NCBI RefSeq assembly: GCF_006542685.1
Contig: NZ_AP019736.1
Coordinates: 1,841,001-1,905,000 of the forward strand
Origin: Alistipes dispar
GTDB taxonomy: Bacteria > Bacteroidota > Bacteroidia > Bacteroidales > Rikenellaceae
DNA: 64,000 nt
Reading direction: 5' to 3'
Under the pieces are notes generated by a model. That model had not been told where the DNA came from, did not search any database, and worked only from the letters and a program-made list of their open reading frames with translations. Numbering within the stretch: the first letter of the stretch is position 1; the number at the start of each line of letters is the position of its first letter. A program made the position numbers and the translations under genes. Positions 35,440-44,589 of the stretch are shown in pieces.

Positions 35440-36132
35440 ATGAAGAGACAATATGTAGCGGAAGCATTGGGCACGATGGTGCTCGTGCTCGCGGGCTGCG
35501 GTGCAGCCGTGTTCAACGGCGGGGCGGCGACGACGGCCGCCGTGCTGACGATCGCCTCGGCGTTCGGTCTTTCGGTCGTGGCGATGGCCTATACGATCGG
35601 CCCGGTTTCGGGCTGTCACATCAATCCGGCGATCACGCTGGGCGTCTGGCTGAGCGGACGGATGAAGAGCGTCGATGCCCTGTGGTACATGGCCGCGCAG
35701 ATCGCGGGCGCAGCAGCGGGTTCCGCGATTCTCTGGGTCGCGGTGCACGGCGGACACGTGGCCCCGGGCGCGACGACGACGGGGGCGAACGCCTTTGCGG
35801 CCGGAAATCTTCTTCCGGCACTGGTCGCCGAGACGTTCTTTACGTTCGTGTTCGTGCTGGTGGCGCTCGGTGCGACCGATGCGAAGCGGGGGGCCGGCGA
35901 TTTCGCCGGACTGGTCATCGGTCTGACGCTCGTGCTGGTCCACATCGTCTGCATCCCGGTTACCGGGACGTCGGTGAATCCGGCGCGTTCGATCGCCCCG
36001 GCTCTGTTCGAGGGCGGCGAGGCGCTGTCGCAGTTGTGGGTGTTCATCGCGGCGCCTTTCGCCGGCGCTGCCCTCGCGGCGGCGGCCTGGAAGGCGTTGT
36101 CGGCCGGCCGGCACGCCGGCGCGGACGCCTGA
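35440..36132 (+). CDS. aqpZ: Aquaporin (MIP family, AqpZ-like)
   Basis: 230 residues with six predicted helices and both pore half-helices: HINPAITLG (first NPA) and TSVNPARSIAPAL (second NPA with the selectivity-filter arginine). The second half carries the AqpZ-type GTSVNPARS, favouring water over glycerol transport. The ATG at 35440 gives MKRQYVAEALGTMVLVLAGCG, the usual aquaporin start. It conducts water across the inner membrane and is probably monocistronic. Confidence 0.92.
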   Translation: MKRQYVAEALGTMVLVLAGCGAAVFNGGAATTAAVLTIASAFGLSVVAMAYTIGPVSGCHINPAITLGVWLSGRMKSVDALWYMAAQIAGAAAGSAILWVAVHGGHVAPGATTTGANAFAAGNLLPALVAETFFTFVFVLVALGATDAKRGAGDFAGLVIGLTLVLVHIVCIPVTGTSVNPARSIAPALFEGGEALSQLWVFIAAPFAGAALAAAAWKALSAGRHAGADA

Positions 36133-36381
36133 TCCTCCGCGCGGAGCCTTCGGCTCATGATACCGAACGGGGACCGCGCCACCGCCGCGGCCCCGTTCCT
36201 TCATGCGAATCCGTTTCTCTCTCCGGATGCGGTTCGCCGTTTTTTCTTCCGTTTTCCCCTTTTGCGGAGCGTTTCGCCGGATCGCGCGGGACCGCCCGGA
36301 GTGTCCGAAAAATTCCGAATGTGTTTCCGAATCGTTTCTTACAGGTGTGAAATTGCCATATTTTTGTGAAAATCCAAGAGT

Positions 36382-37590
36382 ATGGCGAGTGTGAAGTTGT
36401 TGTTGAACAGGGACCGGGCATTGCGGGACGGTTCCTATCCTTTGGTTTTTCAATTGATTCAGAATCGACGGAAACGGTTGATCTATACTTCGTTCAGACT
36501 GTTTCCGGAGGAGTTCGACGCGGTGCGGGGCAAGGTCCTGGGCGGACCGGGTTCGCGGCGCGGCGAGCGGGAAGTGCAGCGGATGAACCGGCAACTGTCG
36601 CAGCAGCGCCGGAGCATCGAATCCCACATCGCGGCCCTTGAGGCGCGCGGGTCGGGGTACAGCGTCGAGGAGATCGTTTTCCGGTATCGGGCCGACCACG
36701 GAGGGCTGGGGCTGCTGCACTATATGGACGTGCAGATCGAACGGCGGCGGCAGGCGGAGCGTTACGGCATGGAGGCGGCCCTGCGGCACACCCGGGCTTC
36801 GCTGGCGGCGTTCATCGGGCTTCGTGCGGTGCGTCTGGCGGACGTGAACGCCCGTTTTGTCCGGGAATACGAAGATTTTCTGCTGCGCCGGGGCGTGAGC
36901 CACAACACGATCTGCTATTACATGCGCAACCTGAAATCCGTCTGGCGGCAGGCCGTGGACGACGGTTGCGTGCCGGCCGGCGTACATCCGTTCGAACATG
37001 TCCGCTCGAAACCCCGGAAAACGGTCAAACGGGCCCTGGACCGGCTTTCGCTGCGACGGATTCACGATGCGGAATTTCCGGCGAATTCCCGCCTGGAGTT
37101 CGCCCGCGATCTGTTCCTGTTCAGCTTTTTCAGCCGCGGAATGCCCTTCGTGGACATCATCTACCTGAAAAAGAGCTCGGTCGGCAACGGCGTAATCAGT
37201 TACCGGCGGCGCAAGACGGGGCAGTGGCTCCATGTCTCGCTGACGCCGCAATTGAAGGCGTTGATCCGCAAGTACGCCAACGAGTCGGAGTATGTCTTCC
37301 CCGTGTTGCAGGGGACCGACGGCCGCGACCTGCACCGGCAGTACCGGCTGGCGCTGGAGCGCGTGAACCGCTACCTGAAGCGCATCGCCCTCGAATGCGG
37401 CGTCTCCGTGCCGCTGACGACCTATGTGGCGCGCCACAGTTGGGCCACGCTGGCCCGGGAGTCGGGAGCCCCGGTCGCGGTGATCAGCGAGGGCCTCGGC
37501 CACACGTCGGAGAAGACGACGCAGATCTACCTCAAGGAGTTCGACCGGCGGATCGTGGACCGCGTCAATGCCGTCGTGTCGAAACTCTGA
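36382..37590 (+). CDS. Solitary tyrosine recombinase (Bacteroidales integrase/invertase type)
   Basis: 402 residues. An arm-type N-terminal domain (SVKLLLNRDRALRDGSYPLVFQLIQNRRKRLIYTSFRLFPEEFD) is followed by a SAM-like core-binding domain (~110-210) and a catalytic domain with Arg252, Lys278, Arg351, His374 and Tyr383 all in place. In the H-x-x-R motif a Thr-Tyr replaces the first His (TYVAR), as in many Bacteroidales relatives. A TATTTTTG box at 36359-36366 lies 15 nt before the ATG, so the leader is almost absent. No mobile-element genes adjoin it. Relatives include DNA invertases that switch surface genes, so it may act on inverted repeats elsewhere. Confidence 0.88.
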   Translation: MASVKLLLNRDRALRDGSYPLVFQLIQNRRKRLIYTSFRLFPEEFDAVRGKVLGGPGSRRGEREVQRMNRQLSQQRRSIESHIAALEARGSGYSVEEIVFRYRADHGGLGLLHYMDVQIERRRQAERYGMEAALRHTRASLAAFIGLRAVRLADVNARFVREYEDFLLRRGVSHNTICYYMRNLKSVWRQAVDDGCVPAGVHPFEHVRSKPRKTVKRALDRLSLRRIHDAEFPANSRLEFARDLFLFSFFSRGMPFVDIIYLKKSSVGNGVISYRRRKTGQWLHVSLTPQLKALIRKYANESEYVFPVLQGTDGRDLHRQYRLALERVNRYLKRIALECGVSVPLTTYVARHSWATLARESGAPVAVISEGLGHTSEKTTQIYLKEFDRRIVDRVNAVVSKL

Positions 37591-37622
37591 GGCGATCCGG
37601 ACGGCCCGGGGCCCGGGCGGGG

Positions 37623-38720
37623 CTATTCGATCGGTTTCGCCTCCGCCTCCCAGCCCGTGAGCGTCGAGACGTAGGGAATCAGGAGCATCGCCAGTTTGCG
37701 CTGCCCGGTGTAATTGGGATGCGCCGACGATCCCAGGTCGCTGCCGTCGTTGCAATATCCCGGCAGCACGGCCGTGAAGTGCAGGTTCCGTACGACGGCC
37801 GCGCGGCAGATGTCGCGGATGAAGGTGAAGGCCGGCTCCCCGACCCGCGGGGCCACGCAGAGTATCGGCGGGGTATCGCCGTAGGCGTCGCGCAGCGTGC
37901 GGAGGATGCGCGTGTAGGCAGCCGCGAACTCTTCGCGCGAGGGGTGCGGCTCGGTCGAAAAGTCGTTCGATCCCAGGTTTATCACTATGATGTCGGGTCG
38001 GTACGGCGAAGCGGTGAAATTCCAGGCCGGCAAGGGCGACTCGTCGAACGTGTTGCCGAGACGGTCGGCCATCGTATTCTCCGACACGGTGTTCCGGTCG
38101 CCGTAGTTGCGCGCCGCTCCGCGTCCCGAGTGGGCGATGAGCGTGTAGTCGGCGCCGAAGTAGCGGGCTACGATGCAGCCGAACGCCTTGTCGCAGTTTT
38201 CGGTTTCGGGTTCGAAGGGTTCGTCCTTCGAACGGCCTTCGGTCCCGTAGCCGCAGGTCAGCGAGTTGCCGATGAACTCGATGTGGCGTCCGGGCGATGG
38301 CGGTGCGGGGAGCAGCCGTCCGTTCCGTGCGAGTCGGAATGCGTGGAGCGTCGTGCGCCCCTGTTCGCCCTCGGTGCGTTTCTGCATTCGCAGCGTGTGC
38401 TCTCCCTCGCCGAGTCCTTCGGCCAGCACCACGAGGGAATCCGTGCCGAATGTCGCGACGATGCCGGCATCGTGTCCGTCGAGGGTCAGGTTGTAGTAAT
38501 TCCTTTTCGTGTCCGAGACGCGCACGGCCAGCGAACCGCCTGTGAAACGGCATTCGAAATAGGTTCCGCTCCAGTCGAAACTCACGCTGCCGCCGGTCGT
38601 CTCCGTACGTCCCACATACCGGATTTCGGGGGATGCGGCGGGCAGCTCCCCGCTCTCCTCCCGGGCGGGGACGGTGCCGGCGCACAGGAGCGCCAGCACC
38701 GCCAGTGCGGAGAGTCTCAT
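37623..38720 (-). CDS. Secreted SGNH/GDSL esterase, two-domain (CE2-like)
   Basis: 365 residues, signal peptide to ~20. An N-terminal beta-sandwich (~25-140: YVGRTETTGGSVSFDWSGTYFECRF...) precedes an SGNH hydrolase with FIGNSLTCGYG (Ser block), INLGSNDFS (GxND) and SAHPNYTGQ (catalytic His). The layout matches CE2-type acetyl-xylan/carbohydrate esterases, so it probably removes acetyl or other acyl groups from the PUL substrate. The start overlaps the upstream stop by 4 bp. Last gene of the twelve-gene operon. Confidence 0.84.
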   Translation of the reverse strand: MRLSALAVLALLCAGTVPAREESGELPAASPEIRYVGRTETTGGSVSFDWSGTYFECRFTGGSLAVRVSDTKRNYYNLTLDGHDAGIVATFGTDSLVVLAEGLGEGEHTLRMQKRTEGEQGRTTLHAFRLARNGRLLPAPPSPGRHIEFIGNSLTCGYGTEGRSKDEPFEPETENCDKAFGCIVARYFGADYTLIAHSGRGAARNYGDRNTVSENTMADRLGNTFDESPLPAWNFTASPYRPDIIVINLGSNDFSTEPHPSREEFAAAYTRILRTLRDAYGDTPPILCVAPRVGEPAFTFIRDICRAAVVRNLHFTAVLPGYCNDGSDLGSSAHPNYTGQRKLAMLLIPYVSTLTGWEAEAKPIE

Positions 38721-40039
38721 CGTCCCGCCTCCCCGGTTTCGTAGGCCTCCACGGCCCGTTGCAGCGGACCCCACCAGTCGCGGTCGATGATGTGGACGAT
38801 GTCGAAGACCATCAGGCCGTCCGATTCGCGGAGGTTCATCTCCACGGCCCGCTTGAACTGCGTCGTGTCGCGCTTGTAGTCTTCGACGTACATGCCGCCG
38901 TAGAAGGGCTTGCCGTGCAGCAGCCGGCGCGAGTAGCGGCAGCCGCCCTCGACGCAGAGGTGGTCGCCCTTCGAAACCTCGCTGTCGGTCTCGTTGCGGT
39001 GCAGGCCGTTGCTGCTGCGGTATTCGTCGATCGTGACGTTCCAGTAGTAGTTGCCGTTGGTGTAGATGTCCAGCAGCTCGGCATATCCGTAATTCCTGTA
39101 TTCGGGCGTGGCCCATGCGTACTCCTGCGAGGGATCGTATTCCCGGCTGGCCCAGTTCACCCCCACTTCGAAATAGGAGGGATACCATGCGCCCGTGTAG
39201 GCGCCGAACTTCAGCCCGGGTTTCACGGCTTTCAGCTCCTCGCGGGTGCGAGCGAAGAAGCCGTGGATGACCGAGGCGCGCCACTCGATCCACTTTTTGA
39301 ACCAGGGGCCGTCCGTGCGTTTCCAGCCGCCGGCGCCGTCTTCCTCCCATGCGTAGATGTCCTCGGGAAACCGTTCCAGCTTTCGGCCGATGTACCGTTC
39401 GAAGGCTTCGCGCGAGAAATCCGAGAAATCGGACTGGATGTTGTCGTAACGGGCGCGGTCGAGCAGGATGCCGTCGAGGTCGTACTTCCGGGCTGCCTCC
39501 TTGAAGAGGGCGATCTCGTGTTCCTGCACCTCCGGGAGCGCCGGATTGACGAAGAGCACCTTCTTGCCGGGAATCTCCAGTTGCGGTACGAGCCCCCTGC
39601 CCGGCAGGTAGTTCACCGCCTGCCATTCGGGACGGCCGTCGTATAGGAGGCCGCGGCGGAAGACGCCGTTGCCTTCGGCGAAGGTGTTGAACGAGCCGTA
39701 GATTTCCATGCCGGAAGCATGCGCGGCGTCGGTGAAGGTGCCGATGAAGTCGAAGTCGGGGCGTCTGACGCCCTTCCATTCCTTGAGCCGGGGAGCGTAT
39801 TCGCTGGGGTAAACCACTTCGCTCGAAGTGCCCTTGATGTCGAGCACCAGCGCCGTCATGCCGGCCTCCCGGCATTTCCGGACGTAGTGGCGGATCGAGT
39901 CGGGGTAGCTGAAACGCTCCCAGTTGGCTGAACAGTCCAGCCACATGAGTTTGGGTTTCACGGGGGCGGATGCGCTCCGGCATCCGGCGGCTCCCGCCGC
40001 GGCGAAAGCCAGCAGGAGTACGGTTGCGAGTTTTTTCAT
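38717..40039 (-). CDS. GHL10-like lipoprotein, copy 1 (putative glycosidase)
   Basis: 440 residues, lipoprotein Cys20 (AAGC). TIM-barrel protein of the GHL10/COG1649 kind: WLDCSANWERFSYPDSIRHYVRKCREAGMTALVLDIKG, LLDRARYDNIQSDFSDFS and GAYTGAWYPSYFEVGVNWAS. The conserved acidic residues in LLDRARYD and in the DIVH region fit a retaining glycosidase, but activity has not been shown for this branch. It is closest to copy 3 (53728-55053). Overlaps both neighbours, indicating tight coupling. Confidence 0.75.
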   Translation of the reverse strand: MKKLATVLLLAFAAAGAAGCRSASAPVKPKLMWLDCSANWERFSYPDSIRHYVRKCREAGMTALVLDIKGTSSEVVYPSEYAPRLKEWKGVRRPDFDFIGTFTDAAHASGMEIYGSFNTFAEGNGVFRRGLLYDGRPEWQAVNYLPGRGLVPQLEIPGKKVLFVNPALPEVQEHEIALFKEAARKYDLDGILLDRARYDNIQSDFSDFSREAFERYIGRKLERFPEDIYAWEEDGAGGWKRTDGPWFKKWIEWRASVIHGFFARTREELKAVKPGLKFGAYTGAWYPSYFEVGVNWASREYDPSQEYAWATPEYRNYGYAELLDIYTNGNYYWNVTIDEYRSSNGLHRNETDSEVSKGDHLCVEGGCRYSRRLLHGKPFYGGMYVEDYKRDTTQFKRAVEMNLRESDGLMVFDIVHIIDRDWWGPLQRAVEAYETGEAGR

Positions 40040-41904
40040 TGCGGGTTCTCGTTTGTTGCGTGTATATAGTTTCCGTATATGTCGATCCCGACCGAGCGGA
40101 ACGGGTCAGCCAGGGCGTCGATGATCAGTGCGCATTCGATGCGCGTGAGGGGCCTTGCGGCATCGTAATCCGCGAGCAGCCCGGCAGCTTTCTCGTGCAC
40201 CGCGGCGGCCGTATCTTTTCCAAGGGCCTCGGAAAGCATCGCGGCCAGCCGCGTGCCGTTCACGGCCGCCGGGTCCGCCGATTCGGCCACCGCGGGGTAA
40301 ACAGCATGCAGTCCGCAGCGCAGCTCCGCCTCCGAAACGTGTTTTCCGGCGTCGAACCACGTCTGGTTCGACCATCCCACGTTCGCACCGCGTCCGCGCA
40401 GAATACCCGTCACCCCGATGCGCTGCATGGCCTTGAAGCGCGGGTCGGTCGAGGGCATGTCGAGGTACGGCAGCAGGTAGCCTCCGTCGTCGAGAATCAC
40501 CTCCTGCACCCTGCGGACCGGGACCTCCGAAGGTTCGCAGCCATCCGCCGCGGCCAGTGCGGCCAGCGCTCCGGCCGCCTGTCCGATCTGCAACACCACG
40601 GGCTGCAGGCGCGTGGAGCCGTTCACCAGGTTGGTCACCGAGATGGATTTCTCGGCCACGATCAGCCCCGGCTGCGACGCGGGCAGCATCACGCCCAGCG
40701 GCACGCCGTACGAGGGCACGGGATGGAAATAGAGGTTCGGCAGCGAACTCCACTCCGGATAGCGCGTGTGGTGCTGGTCGATGGGGTAGTCGCCCACGCC
40801 GATCGCCGTGCGGTAGAGCGTGTTGGCGTAGGGGTCGGTGATGTCGTTGAGCGTGAAGCGCACCAGTCCGTGAATGCGCCGCGATTCGCGGTGGTAGGGA
40901 TAGAACGGCAGACGGTCCCCGGTGGGGAACTCGTCGTCGGCAAGGCCCAGCGTGCGGAATCCCAGTTCGGTCTGGAGGAAATGGACGAAGCACAGCGTGT
41001 GGTTTTTCGCCCGCCGGACGGCTTCGGCACGCTCCGCGGCATCCATGTCGATCATGTTCACGTAGTAGTCGTTGCCCTCGATCGGCCAGTTTATCATGTA
41101 TTTCCCGCCGGGGAGTTTCCCGTAGGTAATCATCTTTTCCCGGGGCCACATGCGGTCCGGCTCCTTGGGTGAGACGCAGAGCGGGTTGATGCAGCAGCAG
41201 GCGAACAGCGCGGAGTCGTAGCCTTCGGGACGCGGAATCGTGACGTCGCGCCCGTAATCCTTCAGCACGGCCACGTAGGTCAGGTCCTGCACGATGTCGT
41301 TCGGGGCTTCGAGCGCCTCCTTCTCGCCGGTCTCCGACGTGGCATCCATGCCCACATCATAGGGTACGTCCAGCTCCCGGGCCACGTCGCCCAGTTCGGT
41401 GGCGTCGATCAGCACGCGGGCCGCGATGCGCTCGCGTTTCCCGCCGCACTCGATCTCCAGATGCCACACCCCGTCGCGGCGGTCGAATCCGGCGGCCGTC
41501 GTGCGGTAGCGCACTTCGAGGTTCGGCTCGCGCGCCGCCATGCGTTTGAACAGGCTGTCGCCCACCGAGGGCTCGAACAGTATGTTGCTCACCCACCCCG
41601 TCCGGAGCGCTTCCGGGCCGCCGTAGTGCCGCTCCAGTTCGCTCCGGAATTCGTCCCAGATGCCGCCGCGCAGGGCGTAGTTGCCGTCCGTGGCGCTCAC
41701 GCCCGCCGAGGTGAGCATGCCGCCCAGCCAGTCGAACTCCTCGACGAGGAGTGTCCGCGCCCCGAGGCGCGCCGACTGAAGGCCCGCGGCCGCCCCGCTC
41801 GTCCCGCCGCCCACGATCACCACGTCGTAGCGTGCGGGGGCGTTGCAGGACAGGAGAAACAGGGCGGCTGTCAATGACAGGTACTTCGTTCGTAATGTTT
41901 TCAT
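40036..41904 (-). CDS. Secreted FAD-dependent oxidoreductase (FAD_oxidored family)
   Basis: 622 residues. Lipoprotein-type signal (FLLSC, Cys20), then a classic FAD Rossmann motif YDVVIVGGGTSGAAAGLQSARLGARTLLVEE and the family's GGMLTSAGVSATDGN. Such proteins occur in many Bacteroidetes PULs and are often labelled putative xanthan lyase, although the fold is oxidoreductase. Being exported, it must fold and load FAD outside the cytoplasm. It may oxidise a sugar or act on an unusual sugar acid; the substrate is unknown. Confidence 0.83.
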   Translation of the reverse strand: MKTLRTKYLSLTAALFLLSCNAPARYDVVIVGGGTSGAAAGLQSARLGARTLLVEEFDWLGGMLTSAGVSATDGNYALRGGIWDEFRSELERHYGGPEALRTGWVSNILFEPSVGDSLFKRMAAREPNLEVRYRTTAAGFDRRDGVWHLEIECGGKRERIAARVLIDATELGDVARELDVPYDVGMDATSETGEKEALEAPNDIVQDLTYVAVLKDYGRDVTIPRPEGYDSALFACCCINPLCVSPKEPDRMWPREKMITYGKLPGGKYMINWPIEGNDYYVNMIDMDAAERAEAVRRAKNHTLCFVHFLQTELGFRTLGLADDEFPTGDRLPFYPYHRESRRIHGLVRFTLNDITDPYANTLYRTAIGVGDYPIDQHHTRYPEWSSLPNLYFHPVPSYGVPLGVMLPASQPGLIVAEKSISVTNLVNGSTRLQPVVLQIGQAAGALAALAAADGCEPSEVPVRRVQEVILDDGGYLLPYLDMPSTDPRFKAMQRIGVTGILRGRGANVGWSNQTWFDAGKHVSEAELRCGLHAVYPAVAESADPAAVNGTRLAAMLSEALGKDTAAAVHEKAAGLLADYDAARPLTRIECALIIDALADPFRSVGIDIYGNYIHATNENPQ

Positions 41905-41923
41905 GTGTCGTGTCTTTGCCGGT

Positions 41924-43354
41924 TTATTTCAGATCGAGTGCCGCCGTGCTCCTGCGGCCGAAACGGTCGGTCGCCGAGACTTCGACCCGCGAGGCCCCTT
42001 CGGGCAGCGGAACCCGGTAGTAGTGGTCCGATTCGGAGGGAGCGATCCATTTGTGCTCCAGCCGGTCGGGGTCGGAGTAGAGCCGTGCCGCTTCCGGGTC
42101 GTATGCCCGGAACCGTTCGGCAGGGCCGCACGGCCTGCCGTCGATTTCGAACTCCACCCGCCAGGCCGGGTCGCTGGCCCAGATATTGGCTGCGGCATAC
42201 TCCTCGAACTGCGGGCATTCGCGCCCGTCGTACAGTTTTATCTGGTAGTCGGCCGGGTGTCCCGTCGATTTGTAGTACCATTCGATGCGGTCGCCGTCCA
42301 CTTCGTAGATGCCGTATCCGGCCGGGGTGCCGTCGGTGCAGAGCGATCCCTGCCACCATGCGCCGCTCAGGGCGGGCGTCACGTGTTCGTACAGGCCGGG
42401 AGCGATCGGCTGGTTGCAGGTCGTGTGCGTATGGCCCGAGACGATATGTGCCCGGAAGGGTTTCAGCAGTTCGTAGAGCGCCCGGTGGTTCGCCATCGTC
42501 AGGGAGGCGTTGTCGTAGCTGAACTGCTTGCGGTCCGCCTCTTCGCAGGTCGAGGGGATGTGCAGGCAGACGACCACCGTGGAGCCGGGGCGCACGGAAG
42601 CGAGGTCCTTCTCCAGCCAGCGCAGTTGCCGCTCGTCGAGATAGCCGATGTAGAAATACTCGCGTCCGATGTAGAAATTGTCGTTGAGCGCTACGTAATG
42701 GATGCGGCCGACGTCGAACGAATAGTAGGTCGGACCGTACGTATCTTCGAATTTCGTGAAGGAGGTTTCGTGGGACCGGCCGTAGAGCGTCATGTCGTGA
42801 TTGCCGATCACGTTGCGGAAGACGAGTCCCGTCCGGGCCATCACGTCGTTGTACTCGCCGTAGAGCGAGTGGTCCAGGTGCACGATGTCGCCGCAGCAGA
42901 TTCCGTGGAACGGCAGGCCGCCGTAGCCGCGGACCGTGGCTGCGATGTCGTCGGCCGCCTCGGCCAGTTGCGGGAACTCTTTCCGGGCGTATATCTGCGG
43001 GTCGGCGATGACGATGAACCCGTGGCGCGTATCGTCGCCCGGGCGGCGCAGCAGCCGGAAGTCGCAGGTCCCGCCTCCGGACGGCAGCGGCCGGAAAAAG
43101 CGTACGACGCCCTCTTCCGTCGGGGCGTCGTACCCCGCCGGCACGCAGACGAAGACGAACCGGCTTTGCGCATCGGCTTCCAGCGTGTAATATCCCTTTT
43201 CGTCGGTCCGGGCGAATCCGTCGCCGTCGGAGATCCGGACGTTCGCCACGCCCCGGCCGTCGCAGACGACGCGTCCTTTGACCGTAACCGTGCCCGCAGC
43301 CCATGCGCAGGCGCTCCAGAGCGATAACAGGATCGCGAATAACGTTCGTTTCAT
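41924..43354 (-). CDS. Secreted calcineurin-like metallophosphoesterase
   Basis: 476 residues from ATG 43354, signal peptide ending ACAWA. An N-terminal beta-sandwich (TVTVKGRVVCDGRGVANVRISDGDGFARTDEKGYYTL) precedes the phosphoesterase core with all metal motifs: DPQ, CGDIV, GNHD, CLH and SGHTHT. A C-terminal beta domain follows. This three-domain order is that of Bacteroidetes Metallophos_N/C proteins. It would cleave a phosphomonoester or phosphodiester in the periplasm. Together with the NAGPA-type enzyme of the same operon it points to phosphorylated glycans. Confidence 0.86.
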   Translation of the reverse strand: MKRTLFAILLSLWSACAWAAGTVTVKGRVVCDGRGVANVRISDGDGFARTDEKGYYTLEADAQSRFVFVCVPAGYDAPTEEGVVRFFRPLPSGGGTCDFRLLRRPGDDTRHGFIVIADPQIYARKEFPQLAEAADDIAATVRGYGGLPFHGICCGDIVHLDHSLYGEYNDVMARTGLVFRNVIGNHDMTLYGRSHETSFTKFEDTYGPTYYSFDVGRIHYVALNDNFYIGREYFYIGYLDERQLRWLEKDLASVRPGSTVVVCLHIPSTCEEADRKQFSYDNASLTMANHRALYELLKPFRAHIVSGHTHTTCNQPIAPGLYEHVTPALSGAWWQGSLCTDGTPAGYGIYEVDGDRIEWYYKSTGHPADYQIKLYDGRECPQFEEYAAANIWASDPAWRVEFEIDGRPCGPAERFRAYDPEAARLYSDPDRLEHKWIAPSESDHYYRVPLPEGASRVEVSATDRFGRRSTAALDLK

Positions 43355-43368
43355 CTTTTCGGTCGGTT

Positions 43369-44535
43369 TTATTTGCATTGTTCGAGGATCTTCCATATCT
43401 GGAACAGACCTCTCGGTACGTGGAAGCACCCCTTCCATTTTCCTCCCTTCAGAGGCAGGAGGACCTCGCCTCGCCGGTTCAGGTATCCGAACCACTCGGG
43501 GAACTCGGGGTCCTTGAAGTGCTCCCACATGTATTGGTGCAGTTTTTCGAACCAGTCCAGGCATTTCTGGTTTCCTGTGAGCTGGTATCCCTTTATCATG
43601 GCTATCGCGGATTCGATGTGCACCCACCAGAGCTTCTGGTCCCACTCGAGCTGCTGCTGGGGATGTCCGAGGCGGTCCATGAAGTAGAATATTCCGCCGT
43701 ACTGTTTGTCCCATCCGTATTCGATGGTCCGGAGCGCTATTTCTACGGCGCGCTGGATCAGTTCGGGGCGTCCGAGTCTTTTTCCGAGGTCCATTATGAA
43801 CCACATCGCCTCGAGCGAGTGTCCCGGATTTATCGAGCGGCCCTCGAAGGAGTCCACCAGCGAGTTGTCCGAGGCGGAAAGGTTTTCGACGATGAGACCG
43901 AGGTCCTTCTGGTAGAATACGTCCATTACCTCGTGGAGGCATACGTCGATCGTCTCCTCGATGAGTTTGGGGTCTATGAGCTGTTCGATTTCGAGGGCGA
44001 GGTTGCAGAGGATCATCGGGAGCGCGAAATCCTTCATCGGTCGCGTTCCCGGGTGAGCCTTTGTCCACTTACCCTTTGGATTCGAGCGTTTTTCGAGTAT
44101 CCGGTCGAATGTCTTCTTCGCGATCTGCGCGTATTCGTCGTTTCCGGACGCCATTGCCAGTTGTGCGAAAGCCATGGTGGCGAATGTGTAGGAGAAGATG
44201 TTGTAGGGGTCTATGATGGGCTTGCCCTCGCGCGTCAGGGAGAAGTACCAGTCGTATTTTCCGTCGTGTCCGTATTTCCGAAGGAACTCGCCGCCCTGGA
44301 TGGCGCAGTCGAGCCACTCCTTGCGTTTTTCGACCTTGTTGCAGAGCATCGAGAAGAGCCACACCTCGCGGCCCTGGAGCCAGATGAACTTGTCGGTGTC
44401 GTATACGCTTCCGTCGCGGTCGAGGCAGGAGAAGTATCCGCCGTAGGTTTTGTCCTGGGAATGTTCGAGCCAGAAGGGCAGTACGCTGTCCATGAGTTCC
44501 GACCGGTATTGGTCGGCCAAATGTTGAAAATCCAT
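43369..44535 (-). CDS. N-acylglucosamine 2-epimerase (AGE) family protein
   Basis: 388 residues with no signal peptide, hence cytoplasmic. An alpha/alpha-barrel with AGE family sequences: GGYFSCLDRDGSVYDTDKFIWLQGREVWLFSMLCN, RSINPGHSLEAMWFIMDL, GWDKQYGGIFYFMDRLG and KLWWVHIESAIAM. Members interconvert GlcNAc/ManNAc or glucose/mannose, sometimes at disaccharide ends (cellobiose epimerases). It is the only obvious cytoplasmic enzyme of the locus and would prepare the imported sugar. Its codon use is less GC-biased than its neighbours', suggesting a separate origin. Confidence 0.86.
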   Translation of the reverse strand: MDFQHLADQYRSELMDSVLPFWLEHSQDKTYGGYFSCLDRDGSVYDTDKFIWLQGREVWLFSMLCNKVEKRKEWLDCAIQGGEFLRKYGHDGKYDWYFSLTREGKPIIDPYNIFSYTFATMAFAQLAMASGNDEYAQIAKKTFDRILEKRSNPKGKWTKAHPGTRPMKDFALPMILCNLALEIEQLIDPKLIEETIDVCLHEVMDVFYQKDLGLIVENLSASDNSLVDSFEGRSINPGHSLEAMWFIMDLGKRLGRPELIQRAVEIALRTIEYGWDKQYGGIFYFMDRLGHPQQQLEWDQKLWWVHIESAIAMIKGYQLTGNQKCLDWFEKLHQYMWEHFKDPEFPEWFGYLNRRGEVLLPLKGGKWKGCFHVPRGLFQIWKILEQCK

Positions 44536-44589
44536 GGTTCTGTCGGTGTTTTTTGGGTTGTCGTATCCGTTGCTGCGGCCGTGCCGCCG

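Noticed and set aside
37600..37622. GC-rich palindrome between the recombinase and the SGNH gene as a recombination site
   Set aside because: Short GGCCC/GGGCC symmetry between convergent genes is more simply a shared termination hairpin, and no second copy is evident.
35368..38685. 1,105-codon minus-strand frame spanning the aquaporin, the recombinase and part of the SGNH gene
   Set aside because: It crosses several well-supported genes on both strands and has no recognisable domain or start.
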